Assembly (NCBI GenBank): GCA_030699005.1
Contig: JAUYLQ010000040.1
Location: forward strand, 1 to 13,926
Reading direction: 5' to 3'
DNA length: 13,926 nucleotides
Source: an archaeon
Lineage (GTDB): Archaea; Nanobdellota; Nanobdellia; Pacearchaeales; GW2011-AR1
The notes beneath the pieces are model-generated. The model was given only the letters and a program-made list of their open reading frames with translations. It did not search any database and had not been told where the DNA came from. How positions within the stretch are numbered: position 1 is the stretch's first letter; each line of letters starts with the position of its first letter. Position numbers and translations under genes: made by a program. Positions 1 through 6,766 of the stretch are shown here, one piece after another.

Positions 1-2294
1 CTGGCTGTTTTCCTATAATCCTCAACTGCAGTTCTCTTTCCATAACCTTTTTTTGTTATTGTAAAAATTGCATCGGTTGCTAAAACTTCTAAAGAAACAA
101 CTTCATCTTTTGGAGACATTTTTACCCCGGTTACACCATAACTTGAACGCCCCATAGACCGAACATCCTTTGAATTAAATCTTATTGCTTTCCCCTCTTT
201 AGTTGCAAGACTTAAATCCTCTCCTTCCTTTACTATTTCAACTCCAATCAAGTAATCTGAATTGTCAAGAGGAAGGTTTATTGCTTTTACTCCAGAGGCT
301 CTCGGCTTTGAAAAATATGAAAGTGAAATTTTCTTGACAATGCCTTTTTTAGTTGCCATAATTAAAGAATCTTCAAAATTTTTAACAGAGATTACTTTAG
401 TTACTGTTTCTTCTTTAAGTCCAAGAAGATTAATTATTGCTTTTCCTTTTCCATACCTCTCAGCTTCAGGAATATCATAAGACTTAAGCCACAAGACTCT
501 TCCACGGGATGTGAAGAACATTAAGTAATCATGGGTCGAGCAGGTTAAGATTTGTTTTGAGAAATCTCCGCTTGTGAGACTACTCCCAATGACCCCCCTT
601 CCGCCTCGTCTTTGTTCTTTGTAAGTTTGGACATCTGTCCTTTTCACATATCCTTTATCTGTAATTGAAATAACAACTTCCTTATCCTGAACTAAATCTT
701 TTTCTGAAATTTCTGAAAAACCTCTTTTTAACACCTGAGTTCTTCGTGCATCTCCATATTTATCCTTTAATTCCAAAACTTCTTTCTTTATTATTTTTAA
801 AATTTCCTTTACGTCACCCAAAACTTTTTGATACTCTTTAATTTTTTTAAGAAGCTCTTTTGACTCTTCTTTAAGTTTATCATTTTCAATGGCAGTTAAC
901 TGTCTCAAACGGGTTTCAAGAATTGCTTTTACCTGGTTTTCTGTGAATTTGAATTTTGTTTTAAGTTCTTCAGATGGATTTTTTCCGTATCTAATTATTT
1001 TTATAATCTCATCTAAACTTCCAAGTGCTTTAAGAAGACCCTCTATAATCTCCTGCCTTAATTCTGCTCTCTTTAATTCATATTTTGTTCTGCTTGCAAC
1101 TATTGTCTTTCTGTAAGAAATATAATTTCTTAAAATGTCAACTAAGCCAAGAATTTTTGGTTTTCCGCCGACAAGTGCAAGAAAATTGACATTAAATGAG
1201 TCCTGAAGCCGGGAATATTTGTAAAGCCCGTTTATAATGAACTTGGGGTTGGCTCCTTTTCTTAGCTCAAGAACAATTCTTATTTTCCCCTTATTTGATT
1301 CATCCCGAAGTTCCGAAACATCTTTAATCTTTTTATCACGGACTAAATTTGCAATCTGCGTAATGAGGTCAGACTTATTAACCATATAAGGAATTTCGGT
1401 AATTATCAAAGTAGGTTTGCTCTTCTTTTCATCGGATTCTATTTTTCCCCTAAGGATAAGCTTTCCTCTCCCAGTTTCATAAAGTTCATTCATATCCCCC
1501 TGAACAAGCCCTCCTGTCGGGAAGTCTGGACCAGTTACAATCTGCATTAAATCCTTAAGGGGTATTTCGGGATTATCTATATATGAAACAATAGCATCGG
1601 CAACTTCCCTTAAATTATGAGGAGGTATGTTTGTTGCCATTCCTACCGCAATTCCGGTTGCCCCATTCAACATTAGAGCGGGAAGTTTTCCAGGAAGTAA
1701 GACGGGCTCTTTAAGAGAATTATCAAAATTTGGAACAAAGTCAACAGTCTCCTTTTCAATATCTTCAAGGAGCTCTTCAGCAAGTTTCTCCATTTTCGCC
1801 TCGGTGTAACGCATCGCTGCCGGAGGATCTGCATCAATACTTCCAAAATTACCCTGACCATAAACTAGAGGGTACCTTAGAGAAAAGTCCTGGGCCATTC
1901 TTACCATCGCTTCATAAACAGGGGCATCACCGTGAGGGTGATATTTACCCATAACTTCGCCGACAATTCTCGCTGATTTTTTTGTTTGAGTATTTGACTT
2001 TAAACCCATCTGTTGCATTGCATAAAGAATTCTCCTCTGGACAGGCTTCATACCGTCTTCAATTGAAGGAATAGCACGTGAAACTATAACGCTCATTGCG
2101 TAGTCAAGGTATGCCTTTTTCATTTCATCTGAAACTTCAGAATTAAAAACGCCCTTTTCGCCTTTTGTAGGCTCAAGATTTTTTGTAAAAGATTCTTTTA
2201 CCTGAACCTTCTTTCCATTGTCTTCAACTTGCGTTTTATCAATTTCCTTTATATTTTTACCTTCCTCATCTTCTTTTTCTTCTTTCTTTGGCAT
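1..2294 (-). CDS. gyrA: DNA gyrase subunit A, C-terminal end cut by the window edge
   Basis: Breakage-reunion and DNA-wrapping subunit of gyrase, which with GyrB forms A2B2 and introduces negative supercoils using ATP. About 764 codons are present. The N-terminus has a Lys/Glu-rich extension of about 40 residues compared with E. coli. The catalytic Tyr is Y163 in AAMRYTE (E. coli Y122). The GyrA-box QRRGGRG lies at residues 561-567, which makes this gyrase rather than topoisomerase IV. The last visible residues (KKGYGKRTAVEDYRKTA) match the final blades of the C-terminal beta-pinwheel, so only a short tail is missing. The QRDR positions equivalent to E. coli S83 and D87 are A124 and E128. The ATG lies 2 bases after the preceding stop, with GAGG about 10 bases upstream; it is the last visible gene of the gyrB operon. 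Archaeal gyrases are known to be of bacterial origin. Confidence 0.97.
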   Translation of the reverse strand, partial: MPKKEEKEDEEGKNIKEIDKTQVEDNGKKVQVKESFTKNLEPTKGEKGVFNSEVSDEMKKAYLDYAMSVIVSRAIPSIEDGMKPVQRRILYAMQQMGLKSNTQTKKSARIVGEVMGKYHPHGDAPVYEAMVRMAQDFSLRYPLVYGQGNFGSIDADPPAAMRYTEAKMEKLAEELLEDIEKETVDFVPNFDNSLKEPVLLPGKLPALMLNGATGIAVGMATNIPPHNLREVADAIVSYIDNPEIPLKDLMQIVTGPDFPTGGLVQGDMNELYETGRGKLILRGKIESDEKKSKPTLIITEIPYMVNKSDLITQIANLVRDKKIKDVSELRDESNKGKIRIVLELRKGANPKFIINGLYKYSRLQDSFNVNFLALVGGKPKILGLVDILRNYISYRKTIVASRTKYELKRAELRQEIIEGLLKALGSLDEIIKIIRYGKNPSEELKTKFKFTENQVKAILETRLRQLTAIENDKLKEESKELLKKIKEYQKVLGDVKEILKIIKKEVLELKDKYGDARRTQVLKRGFSEISEKDLVQDKEVVISITDKGYVKRTDVQTYKEQRRGGRGVIGSSLTSGDFSKQILTCSTHDYLMFFTSRGRVLWLKSYDIPEAERYGKGKAIINLLGLKEETVTKVISVKNFEDSLIMATKKGIVKKISLSYFSKPRASGVKAINLPLDNSDYLIGVEIVKEGEDLSLATKEGKAIRFNSKDVRSMGRSSYGVTGVKMSPKDEVVSLEVLATDAIFTITKKGYGKRTAVEDYRKTA

Positions 2295-2296
2295 TT

Positions 2297-2644
2297 TTAA
2301 TCTTCCTCAAGATATTTATTTAAAATATTCGCAATTTCGTTCTGTTTGTCTGAATGGGAATTAATTATAACATGAATTTTCTTAGATAAGAAAATGATAT
2401 CAATCGAATAATCTTTATTTGTGAAATTATTAATTTCATCTTTGATACTTTTTATATCAACTTCATTTTTAGTGACATCATCATCTTCATCAGTTTCAAA
2501 ACCAAAAGTTTCAAAATCTTCCCAATCAAAATTAAGCTCCTCTAAAAGTTTTCTGATAATTATAAAAAACTGTTGTTCTTTTGGAAAGAGATATTCGTTT
2601 CTGTAGGGAGATTTTTTCACCCCCATCATTTTTATTTTCTCCAT
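2297..2644 (-). CDS. Hypothetical 115-aa protein in the gyrase operon
   Basis: I do not recognise a family. The protein has a basic N-terminus, an aromatic and hydrophobic helix-like stretch at about residues 20-37 (EQQFFIIIRKLLEEL), an acidic middle (ETDEDDDV) and a beta/alpha-looking C-terminal half. It has no Cys and no membrane segment, so it is probably a small cytosolic protein. The ATG directly abuts the stop codon of the acidic gene upstream, and its own stop is 2 bases from the gyrA ATG, so it must be co-transcribed and translationally linked with gyrA. An in-frame ATG at codon 6 has GGAG 9 bases upstream and could be the true start. A role with gyrase is suggested only by position. 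Confidence 0.8.
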   Translation of the reverse strand: MEKIKMMGVKKSPYRNEYLFPKEQQFFIIIRKLLEELNFDWEDFETFGFETDEDDDVTKNEVDIKSIKDEINNFTNKDYSIDIIFLSKKIHVIINSHSDKQNEIANILNKYLEED

Positions 2645-2845
2645 TTACTCTTCATCCCCCATATCCTCATCTTCATCAACTTCTTCATATTCCACCTCAG
2701 CAACTTCATCTGAATCATAATTAATAAGAAGTTCACTTTCGTCATCAAGTTCTAATTCTATACTCCCGCCATGTGCTTCACGAAGACCTTCAAGTTTATT
2801 AATCCAATAATTTATTTCCTCTTCATTAAGCGAGATTTCAGTCAC
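2645..2845 (-). CDS. Very acidic small protein; 5' part probably in another frame (frameshift)
   Basis: The uninterrupted frame can start at GTG 2845 and gives 66 residues, 28 of them Asp or Glu, with a helix-like region (NEEEINYWINKLEGL) and a poly-acidic end. It may be a charge-mimicking or histone-like partner protein, but no family is recognised. GGAGG lies 11 bases before the GTG. However, the same frame stays open and equally acidic upstream, as far as a TAA at 2921-2923. An ATG at 2928, 1 base after the zinc-ribbon stop, reads MAKK and would join this frame if the 7-base A run (plus-strand T 2916-2922) were 8 long, giving about 94 residues. I think that longer product is the original gene. 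Sequencing error, a real lesion or slippage could each explain it. Confidence 0.65.
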   Translation of the reverse strand: MTEISLNEEEINYWINKLEGLREAHGGSIELELDDESELLINYDSDEVAEVEYEEVDEDEDMGDEE

Positions 2846-2929
2846 TTCAATTTCAACCTCCTCCTCTTCTTCAGGATTTTCAACATGAACTTCTTCGTAT
2901 TCATCTTCTTCTTTATTTTTTTAGCCATT

Positions 2930-3190
2930 TTATGCAACTTCCTCCCCGATTTTATCCAAATATTCCATAAATTCTTCTTCGTCCAATTCTTCTTCACTAG
3001 GGGTTTTTCCTTTCCACTTGCATTTTTTGCATTCCCACAGACCAACTTCCCCTATAACAACTGAAACTTTGTCTCCTCCGCATTTAGGACACTTCTTAAC
3101 TTTGAAAGTTTTCCCTTTCTTTTCTTCTTTAGGCTGTTTTCCACCTTTTAATATCCAGTCTGGAGTTTGTATTTTTGATTTTTTTGGCAT
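2930..3190 (-). CDS. Small zinc-ribbon protein
   Basis: An 86-aa protein with one zinc ribbon: C34 and C37 in KCPKCGG, then C54 and C57 in ECKKCKWKG, giving CX2C-X16-CX2C. The ribbon is flanked by a basic N-terminal arm (MPKKSKIQTPDW, then Lys-rich) and an acidic C-terminal tail (SEEELDEEEF). Such single ribbons resemble those in TFIIS, RNA polymerase small subunits and ribosomal proteins, and usually bind nucleic acid or protein; the exact family is not identified. It follows the 30-aa ORF in the gyrase operon with only its tandem stop between them, and its stop lies 1 base before the ATG of the acidic gene. The mixed basic/acidic layout suggests binding of DNA or of a partner, but that is inference. 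Confidence 0.85.
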   Translation of the reverse strand: MPKKSKIQTPDWILKGGKQPKEEKKGKTFKVKKCPKCGGDKVSVVIGEVGLWECKKCKWKGKTPSEEELDEEEFMEYLDKIGEEVA

Positions 3191-3196
3191 TTTTTA

Positions 3197-3289
3197 TTAC
3201 TCAATTTTAATTTTATTATAAATTTCTAAATCTCTTTTTTCATTAATTATATATTTTTTTCTGCCTTCTGTAATTGTTCTTCTTTCCAT
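3197..3289 (-). CDS. Possible 30-aa microprotein between gyrB and the zinc-ribbon gene
   Basis: An ORF starting MERRTITEGRKKYII begins 1 base after the gyrB stop (TAAAATG) and ends in tandem stops (TAATAA) immediately before the next ATG at 3190. It therefore fills the gap exactly, with the same stop-then-start spacing as the other junctions of this operon. The product is charged (Arg, Lys and Glu) with Ile/Tyr positions that could form an amphipathic helix or beta hairpin. It has no Cys and no membrane segment, and no family is recognised. The codons (GAA, AGA, AAA, ATT) match the neighbours. An open frame of 30 codons in AT-rich DNA can arise by chance, so this rests on position. Confidence 0.5.
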   Translation of the reverse strand: MERRTITEGRKKYIINEKRDLEIYNKIKIE

Positions 3290-3290
3290 T

Positions 3291-5180
3291 TTAAATATCA
3301 AGTGCAGCTTCATGGGCATTCTCAGCGATGAAGTCTTTCCTCCCTTGTACGTCATCTCCCATAAGCATTGAAAAAACCTGATCAGCTTCAACAGCGTCTT
3401 CAATATAAATTCTTTTTATCTTCCTTGTTTTGGGGTTCATTGTGGTTTCCCAAAGCTGGGTTGAATCCATCTCACCAAGACCTTTAAAACGGGTAATGTT
3501 TGAATTTTCAGCCCCGCCAATTTCTTTTTTAAGCTCTTCATCTGAATAGACATAATGGTCTGTCTTTTTCCTTATTCGGTAAAGAGGAGGCATTGCAACA
3601 TAAACATGACCCTCTTCAATTAATTTAGGCATAAACCTAAAAAAGAAAGTTAAAAGGAGAGTCTTTATATGTTCCCCATCGACATCTGCATCCGTCATAA
3701 TAATAATTTTATTGTACCTAAGCCTTGACATCTCAAAATTTTCTCCAACTCCAGTCCCGATAGCAGTAATCATGTTTGCAATTTCTTCAGATGAAAGAGC
3801 TCTTGCAGGGCTCGCTTTTTCGACATTAAGAATTTTTCCTTTAAGCCCTAGAATTGCCTGTGTTTCTTTATCTCTTGCTTGCTTGGCACTACCCCCCGCT
3901 GAGTCTCCTTCCACAAGATACAATTCGGATTCTTCAGTTTTTTTACTTGAACAGTCAGCAAGCTTCCCCGGAAGACCCCCAAGAGAAAAAGCATTTTTTC
4001 TTCTTACCAAATCCTTGGCTTTCTTTGCTGCAAGTCTTGCTTTTGCCGAGTCAAGAACTTTTTGAATTATTAACTTTGCAACTGTTGGATTTTCCTCAAA
4101 GAATTCAGATAAAAATAAGGTAACAGAAGAATCAACATATCCCTTAACTTCAGAATTTCCAAGTTTACTTTTTGTCTGACCTTCAAACTGAGGTTCAGGA
4201 ATTTTTATGCTGACAATTGCAGTTAATCCCTCCCTTACATCCTCTCCCATAAGCGTCTCATCTCCTTTCAAAAGATTTTTCTTCTTCACATAATCATTAA
4301 CCACTCTCGTTAAAGCTGTCTTTAATCCCGAAACATGAGTTCCTCCTTCAACAGTGTTAATAGTATTGACAAATCCGAAAATATTCTCCTGATAGCCTGA
4401 ATTATACTGGATTCCAACTTCAATTGAGGTGTTATCAACTTCCTTTTTGAAATAAACTGGCTTTGGATGCAAAACTTCTTTTGATTTATTAAGCCACTTT
4501 ACAAAATCCATAACTCCTCCTTCAGCATGGAACTCCTCTTCTTTATCCCTGATTTCGTCTTTCAGGAATATTTTTAATCCGGCATTCAAAAAAGCAACCT
4601 CCCTAAACCGAGTTTGCAAAATTTTGTAATCAAATTCAAGAGCCGAAAAAATTTGAGGGTCAGGGAAAAATTTGACAAAAGTTCCTGTTTCTTTTTCCGG
4701 AACCTTTCCCACAACTTTTAATTTAGTAGTGGAAACCCCCCTTGAGTACTCCTGCTCATAAACTTTCCCCTCTCTTTTTATTCTGATGGATAATTTTTCA
4801 GAAAGCGCATTGACACAACTGACCCCTACCCCGTGAAGCCCCCCTGAAACTTTATATGAATCTTTATCAAACTTTCCTCCTGCATGGAGTTTAGTTAAGG
4901 CAACTTCAACTGCCGGAATTTTATATGTGGGGTGAATGTCAACAGGAATTCCTCTCCCATCATCATCAACTGAGCATGAACCGTCTTTATGAAGTATAAC
5001 ATGAATATTAGAACAATACCCTGCAAGTGCTTCGTCAACAGAGTTATCAAGAAGCTCATAAACAAGATGATGAAGCCCCTGCTTATCTGTCCCCCCTATG
5101 TACATTGCCGGTCTTTTTCTAACTCCTTCCAAACCTTCCAAAACCTTAATGTTCTCTGCTGTGTACCCTTTTTCTGCCAT
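3291..5180 (-). CDS. gyrB: DNA gyrase subunit B
   Basis: ATPase and TOPRIM subunit of gyrase, 629 residues, the short form lacking the roughly 165-residue insert found in E. coli. GHKL ATPase features are E42 and N46 (YELLDNSVDEA), D73 (DDGRGIP) and GGLHGVG at 113-119. R136, which contacts coumarin drugs in E. coli, is conserved. The TOPRIM domain has E424 in YLVEGDSAGGSA and the DxDxD motif (D497, D499, D501, with GEHI instead of the usual GSHI). PPLYRI and ITRFKGLGEMD mark the C-terminal part. The ATG at 5180 gives the normal MAEKGYTAENIKVLEGLEGV start. It is first in the operon leading to gyrA and is preceded by a divergent control region. Confidence 0.98.
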   Translation of the reverse strand: MAEKGYTAENIKVLEGLEGVRKRPAMYIGGTDKQGLHHLVYELLDNSVDEALAGYCSNIHVILHKDGSCSVDDDGRGIPVDIHPTYKIPAVEVALTKLHAGGKFDKDSYKVSGGLHGVGVSCVNALSEKLSIRIKREGKVYEQEYSRGVSTTKLKVVGKVPEKETGTFVKFFPDPQIFSALEFDYKILQTRFREVAFLNAGLKIFLKDEIRDKEEEFHAEGGVMDFVKWLNKSKEVLHPKPVYFKKEVDNTSIEVGIQYNSGYQENIFGFVNTINTVEGGTHVSGLKTALTRVVNDYVKKKNLLKGDETLMGEDVREGLTAIVSIKIPEPQFEGQTKSKLGNSEVKGYVDSSVTLFLSEFFEENPTVAKLIIQKVLDSAKARLAAKKAKDLVRRKNAFSLGGLPGKLADCSSKKTEESELYLVEGDSAGGSAKQARDKETQAILGLKGKILNVEKASPARALSSEEIANMITAIGTGVGENFEMSRLRYNKIIIMTDADVDGEHIKTLLLTFFFRFMPKLIEEGHVYVAMPPLYRIRKKTDHYVYSDEELKKEIGGAENSNITRFKGLGEMDSTQLWETTMNPKTRKIKRIYIEDAVEADQVFSMLMGDDVQGRKDFIAENAHEAALDI

Positions 5181-5220
5181 TTTTTCTTGAGTTCTTTCAA
5201 TGTTTTTTATTATTTTAAAA

Positions 5221-5231
5221 GGTATAAATAA
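5221..5231 (-). promoter_or_regulatory. Candidate TATA box of the gyrase operon (proximal)
   Basis: TTATTTATACC on the minus strand. A start site about 26 bases downstream would fall near 5200 and give a leader of about 20 bases before the gyrB ATG. It competes with the stronger palindromic box at 5308-5317, which would give a leader of about 105 bases. Confidence 0.4.
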
Positions 5232-5280
5232 GGTAAATTCATCCGATTTTTTCCCTATTTTTTACTGAAAAATCTTACCT
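5231..5280 (-). repeat. Inverted repeat upstream of gyrB
   Basis: On the minus strand AGGTAA (5280-5275) pairs with TTACCT (5236-5231). Inside it GATTTTT (5274-5268) pairs with AAAAATC (5251-5245). An unpaired GGATGAA-type bulge remains on the 3' side. If transcription starts at the upstream palindromic TATA box, this would be a stem-loop in the gyrB leader; otherwise it is an operator-like palindrome touching the proximal TATA box. Confidence 0.45.
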
Positions 5281-5307
5281 TTTTGATGCAGGAAAAAAGA
5301 GACATTG

Positions 5308-5317
5308 GTTTATAAAC
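5308..5317. promoter_or_regulatory. Palindromic TATA box in the gyrB divergent region
   Basis: GTTTATAAAC is a perfect palindrome and a near-ideal archaeal TATA box, so TBP could in principle bind in both orientations. Leftward it would start gyrB transcripts near 5287, upstream of the inverted repeat. Rightward it would start near 5339, giving a leader of about 70 bases before the gene at 5411, which also has its own closer box. Confidence 0.45.
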
Positions 5318-5381
5318 TTTTATGTCAAAAAATCATCTTTCTCGTCGGAAACTTAAAAATAGAGCCTCAGAAACACAAATC

Positions 5382-5389
5382 TTTAAAAA
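5382..5389 (+). promoter_or_regulatory. TATA box for a leaderless transcript (gene at 5411)
   Basis: TTTAAAAA is centred about 25 bases before the GTG at 5411, the usual distance from TATA box to transcription start in archaea. This predicts an mRNA that begins at or very near its start codon. Confidence 0.5.
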
Positions 5390-5410
5390 AGTTTTTATCC
5401 TTAAAAGGTT

Positions 5411-5668
5411 GTGAGAAAAACTGAAAAAATACTCATAATTTTGCTCTTAGTTTTAACACTTATTTTGGTTATTCCAAAACTAAATTTAACAGGAAAAAGT
5501 GTCATAGAAAAACATGCTTATACTAAAGCAATTTGCGATGAAAAAGGTTACTGTGAAGATTTTTTTATAGAATGTGAAGAAAAAAACATTGTGGGATTTA
5601 CCCCAACAGGATATGCAATTCAAACTGAAAATGCCCCTGAAAATTTAGTAGAAAATTTTTGTGATTAG
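5411..5668 (+). CDS. Small membrane-anchored protein with four Cys
   Basis: An 85-aa protein starting at GTG, not matched to a family. Residues 7-22 (ILIILLLVLTLILVIP) form one transmembrane segment or uncleaved signal anchor, followed by LTGKSV at 26-31 and a polar, acidic outer part of about 55 residues. Cys42, Cys48, Cys55 and Cys84 lie on the presumed outside and could form two disulfides. The short basic N-terminus (MRKTEK) favours N-in, C-out topology. The GTG start is supported by a TATA box 25 bases upstream, implying leaderless transcription. It stands alone between the divergent gyrase operon and the convergent ribosomal operon; 15 bases separate its stop from that of L24e. The LTGKSV motif resembles ITGFAT in the surface protein at 11473-13062. 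Confidence 0.8.
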   Translation: MRKTEKILIILLLVLTLILVIPKLNLTGKSVIEKHAYTKAICDEKGYCEDFFIECEEKNIVGFTPTGYAIQTENAPENLVENFCD

Positions 5669-5683
5669 ATTAATGCAATTTAA

Positions 5684-5878
5684 TTACTTCTTTGATTTTG
5701 ATTTATTCTTAGGGTTAAATTTGATGTGCGCCGGAAGCCACCTGACTTTTCTTCTGCCAAGAGCCATATTCTTCCTGCATTTTGAAGAGCAGAGATAATT
5801 AACTGCCCCATCTTTCATAACCAGAGTTAAACCTCTCGGAAATTCGTAATTTTTCTCACAATAAACACATTTAGGCAT
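5684..5878 (-). CDS. rpl24e: Ribosomal protein L24e
   Basis: A 64-aa zinc-binding protein of the large ribosomal subunit. C4 and C7 (PKCVYC) with C30 and C34 (LCSSKC) form the zinc site. The conserved core follows (KNMALGRRKVRWLPAH), ending in a short Lys/Ser-rich tail. The ATG at 5878 is chosen because archaeal L24e begins M-P-x-C and GGAG lies upstream; an in-frame TTG two codons earlier is less likely. It overlaps the end of the preceding 72-aa gene by 8 bases, so translation is probably coupled. It is the last gene of the L7Ae-S28e-L24e operon. The ndk and infB genes that often follow in archaea are absent here. Confidence 0.96.
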   Translation of the reverse strand: MPKCVYCEKNYEFPRGLTLVMKDGAVNYLCSSKCRKNMALGRRKVRWLPAHIKFNPKNKSKSKK

Positions 5879-6089
5879 CTTCAAGATTCTCCATTTTTAG
5901 GGTAAAAATGCCCCGATACTTGGTTGAAGAACCTAAAACTTTCTCTTCAATTGAAAAATCATGTTCAATATTCAAATTATCGTTAACTTTTTCTAAGTAA
6001 TCCTTATCGCTGCTTCCCAAAATATATTTTCCATAAATATTCAAGCTTCTTTCAATTATTCCAGCCAATTTGACTGCATCTCTTGACAT
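5871..6089 (-). CDS. Hypothetical 72-aa protein inside the L7Ae-S28e-L24e operon
   Basis: No family is recognised. The N-terminal 24 residues (starting MSRDAVKLAGII) look like an amphipathic helix. The rest looks like beta strands (FSIEEKVLGSSTKYRG, then FTLKME). It is soluble and slightly acidic, without Cys, so it is not a zinc ribbon. It begins 6 bases after the S28e stop and overlaps L24e by 8 bases, so it is embedded in the operon and certainly co-transcribed. There is no clear Shine-Dalgarno at its ATG, as expected if ribosomes re-initiate after S28e. The location suggests a ribosome- or translation-linked accessory factor; that is inference from neighbours only. Confidence 0.75.
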   Translation of the reverse strand: MSRDAVKLAGIIERSLNIYGKYILGSSDKDYLEKVNDNLNIEHDFSIEEKVLGSSTKYRGIFTLKMENLEDA

Positions 6090-6095
6090 TTTAAT

Positions 6096-6386
6096 TTAAC
6101 TATAATTCCCCTTTGTAACATTTGATTTTATTCTTCTTGCCTCAATTTCAGTCTCTCTTAAAACTAAAACATCCCCCACTCTTACTGCTCCTCTGACATT
6201 TCTTCTCATAACTCTCCCTTTATCCTTTCCCTCTTCAACAAGCACTTTGACCTGGGTAATTTCACCTCTAAAACCTGTTCTACCCAAAAGTTCTTTAACG
6301 GTTGCCGGAACTGCTTCTCCTAAAATCTTCTCACTGCCTTTTGAAGCTTGAGTCTTTCCCTGTTTTTCTTTTTGATTCTTTGCCAT
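6096..6386 (-). CDS. rps28e: Ribosomal protein S28e
   Basis: Small-subunit OB-fold protein that binds near the mRNA exit and decoding platform in archaea and eukaryotes. The family core spans about residues 25-86: AVPATVKELLGRTGFRGEIT, the basic segment KGRVMRRNVRG, then VRVGDVLVLRETEIEARRI, matching the diagnostic end of S28e. At 96 residues it is longer than the usual 65-75, with a Lys/Gln-rich N-terminal extension of about 24 residues and a short tail after the normally terminal LRETExEARR. The ATG at 6386 lies 33 bases after L7Ae. A shorter internal start is not obvious, so the extension is probably real. Confidence 0.95.
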   Translation of the reverse strand: MAKNQKEKQGKTQASKGSEKILGEAVPATVKELLGRTGFRGEITQVKVLVEEGKDKGRVMRRNVRGAVRVGDVLVLRETEIEARRIKSNVTKGNYS

Positions 6387-6419
6387 TTTAGACTTTTGAA
6401 AAAAATAAATTCAATTTAA

Positions 6420-6722
6420 CTATTTTTTAAGCGCCTTTATGTCTTGTTCAGCCTCTCCGGGAACAATAACCGCAACAGAAGAAGCTGAAACAGGAAGCTG
6501 AGCAGCGATTCCCAATTTCTGTTTATTATCAACTTCGATGCATGGAATTCCTTTTTCCTTGCATAAAAGAGGTAAGTGGGCAACAATCTCTTTTGGACTA
6601 ACATCACCTGCATAAACTACAACTTTAGCCGTCCCTCTCTCAATTGCTTTAGTTACTTCATTCGTTCCTTTTTCAATCTTTCCAGTTCTTTTTGCCTTTT
6701 CAACAATTTTATATCCATCCAT
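6420..6722 (-). CDS. rpl7ae: Ribosomal protein L7Ae
   Basis: K-turn-binding protein of the archaeal large subunit, and also part of C/D and H/ACA sRNPs and RNase P. The family signature is clear: GKIEKGTNEVTKAIERGTAK for RNA contact, then KEIVAHLPLLCKEKGIPCIE and the C-terminal VSASSVAVIVPGEA. At 100 residues it is shorter than the usual 115-125, because the N-terminal helix before the RNA-binding loop is reduced (starts MDGYKIVEKAKRTG). No upstream in-frame start extends it, so the shortening looks genuine. It is first in its operon. A strong TATA box at 6815-6824 predicts a leader of about 70 bases with a K-turn-like hairpin, which would suit the feedback control by L7Ae on its own mRNA reported in archaea. 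Confidence 0.96.
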   Translation of the reverse strand: MDGYKIVEKAKRTGKIEKGTNEVTKAIERGTAKVVVYAGDVSPKEIVAHLPLLCKEKGIPCIEVDNKQKLGIAAQLPVSASSVAVIVPGEAEQDIKALKK

Positions 6723-6766
6723 TTTTTTTAACTCTGCCGTATTTAATTAAGGAAGAACACTTTTAA

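Noticed and set aside
2842..3045. Lys-rich 67-codon frame overlapping the zinc-ribbon and acidic genes
   Set aside because: It is the shifted frame of purine-rich coding DNA. Its first part runs across the well-supported zinc ribbon; only its MAKK start (2928) is kept as the likely start of the acidic gene.
3712..4065. Plus-strand open frames inside gyrB
   Set aside because: These are antisense shadows of a conserved gene, without promoter or RBS, and low in charged residues as expected for antisense reading.
5240..5400. Small RNA gene in the gyrB divergent region
   Set aside because: The structure seen is better explained as promoter or leader repeat; no tRNA, box C/D or terminator pattern was found.
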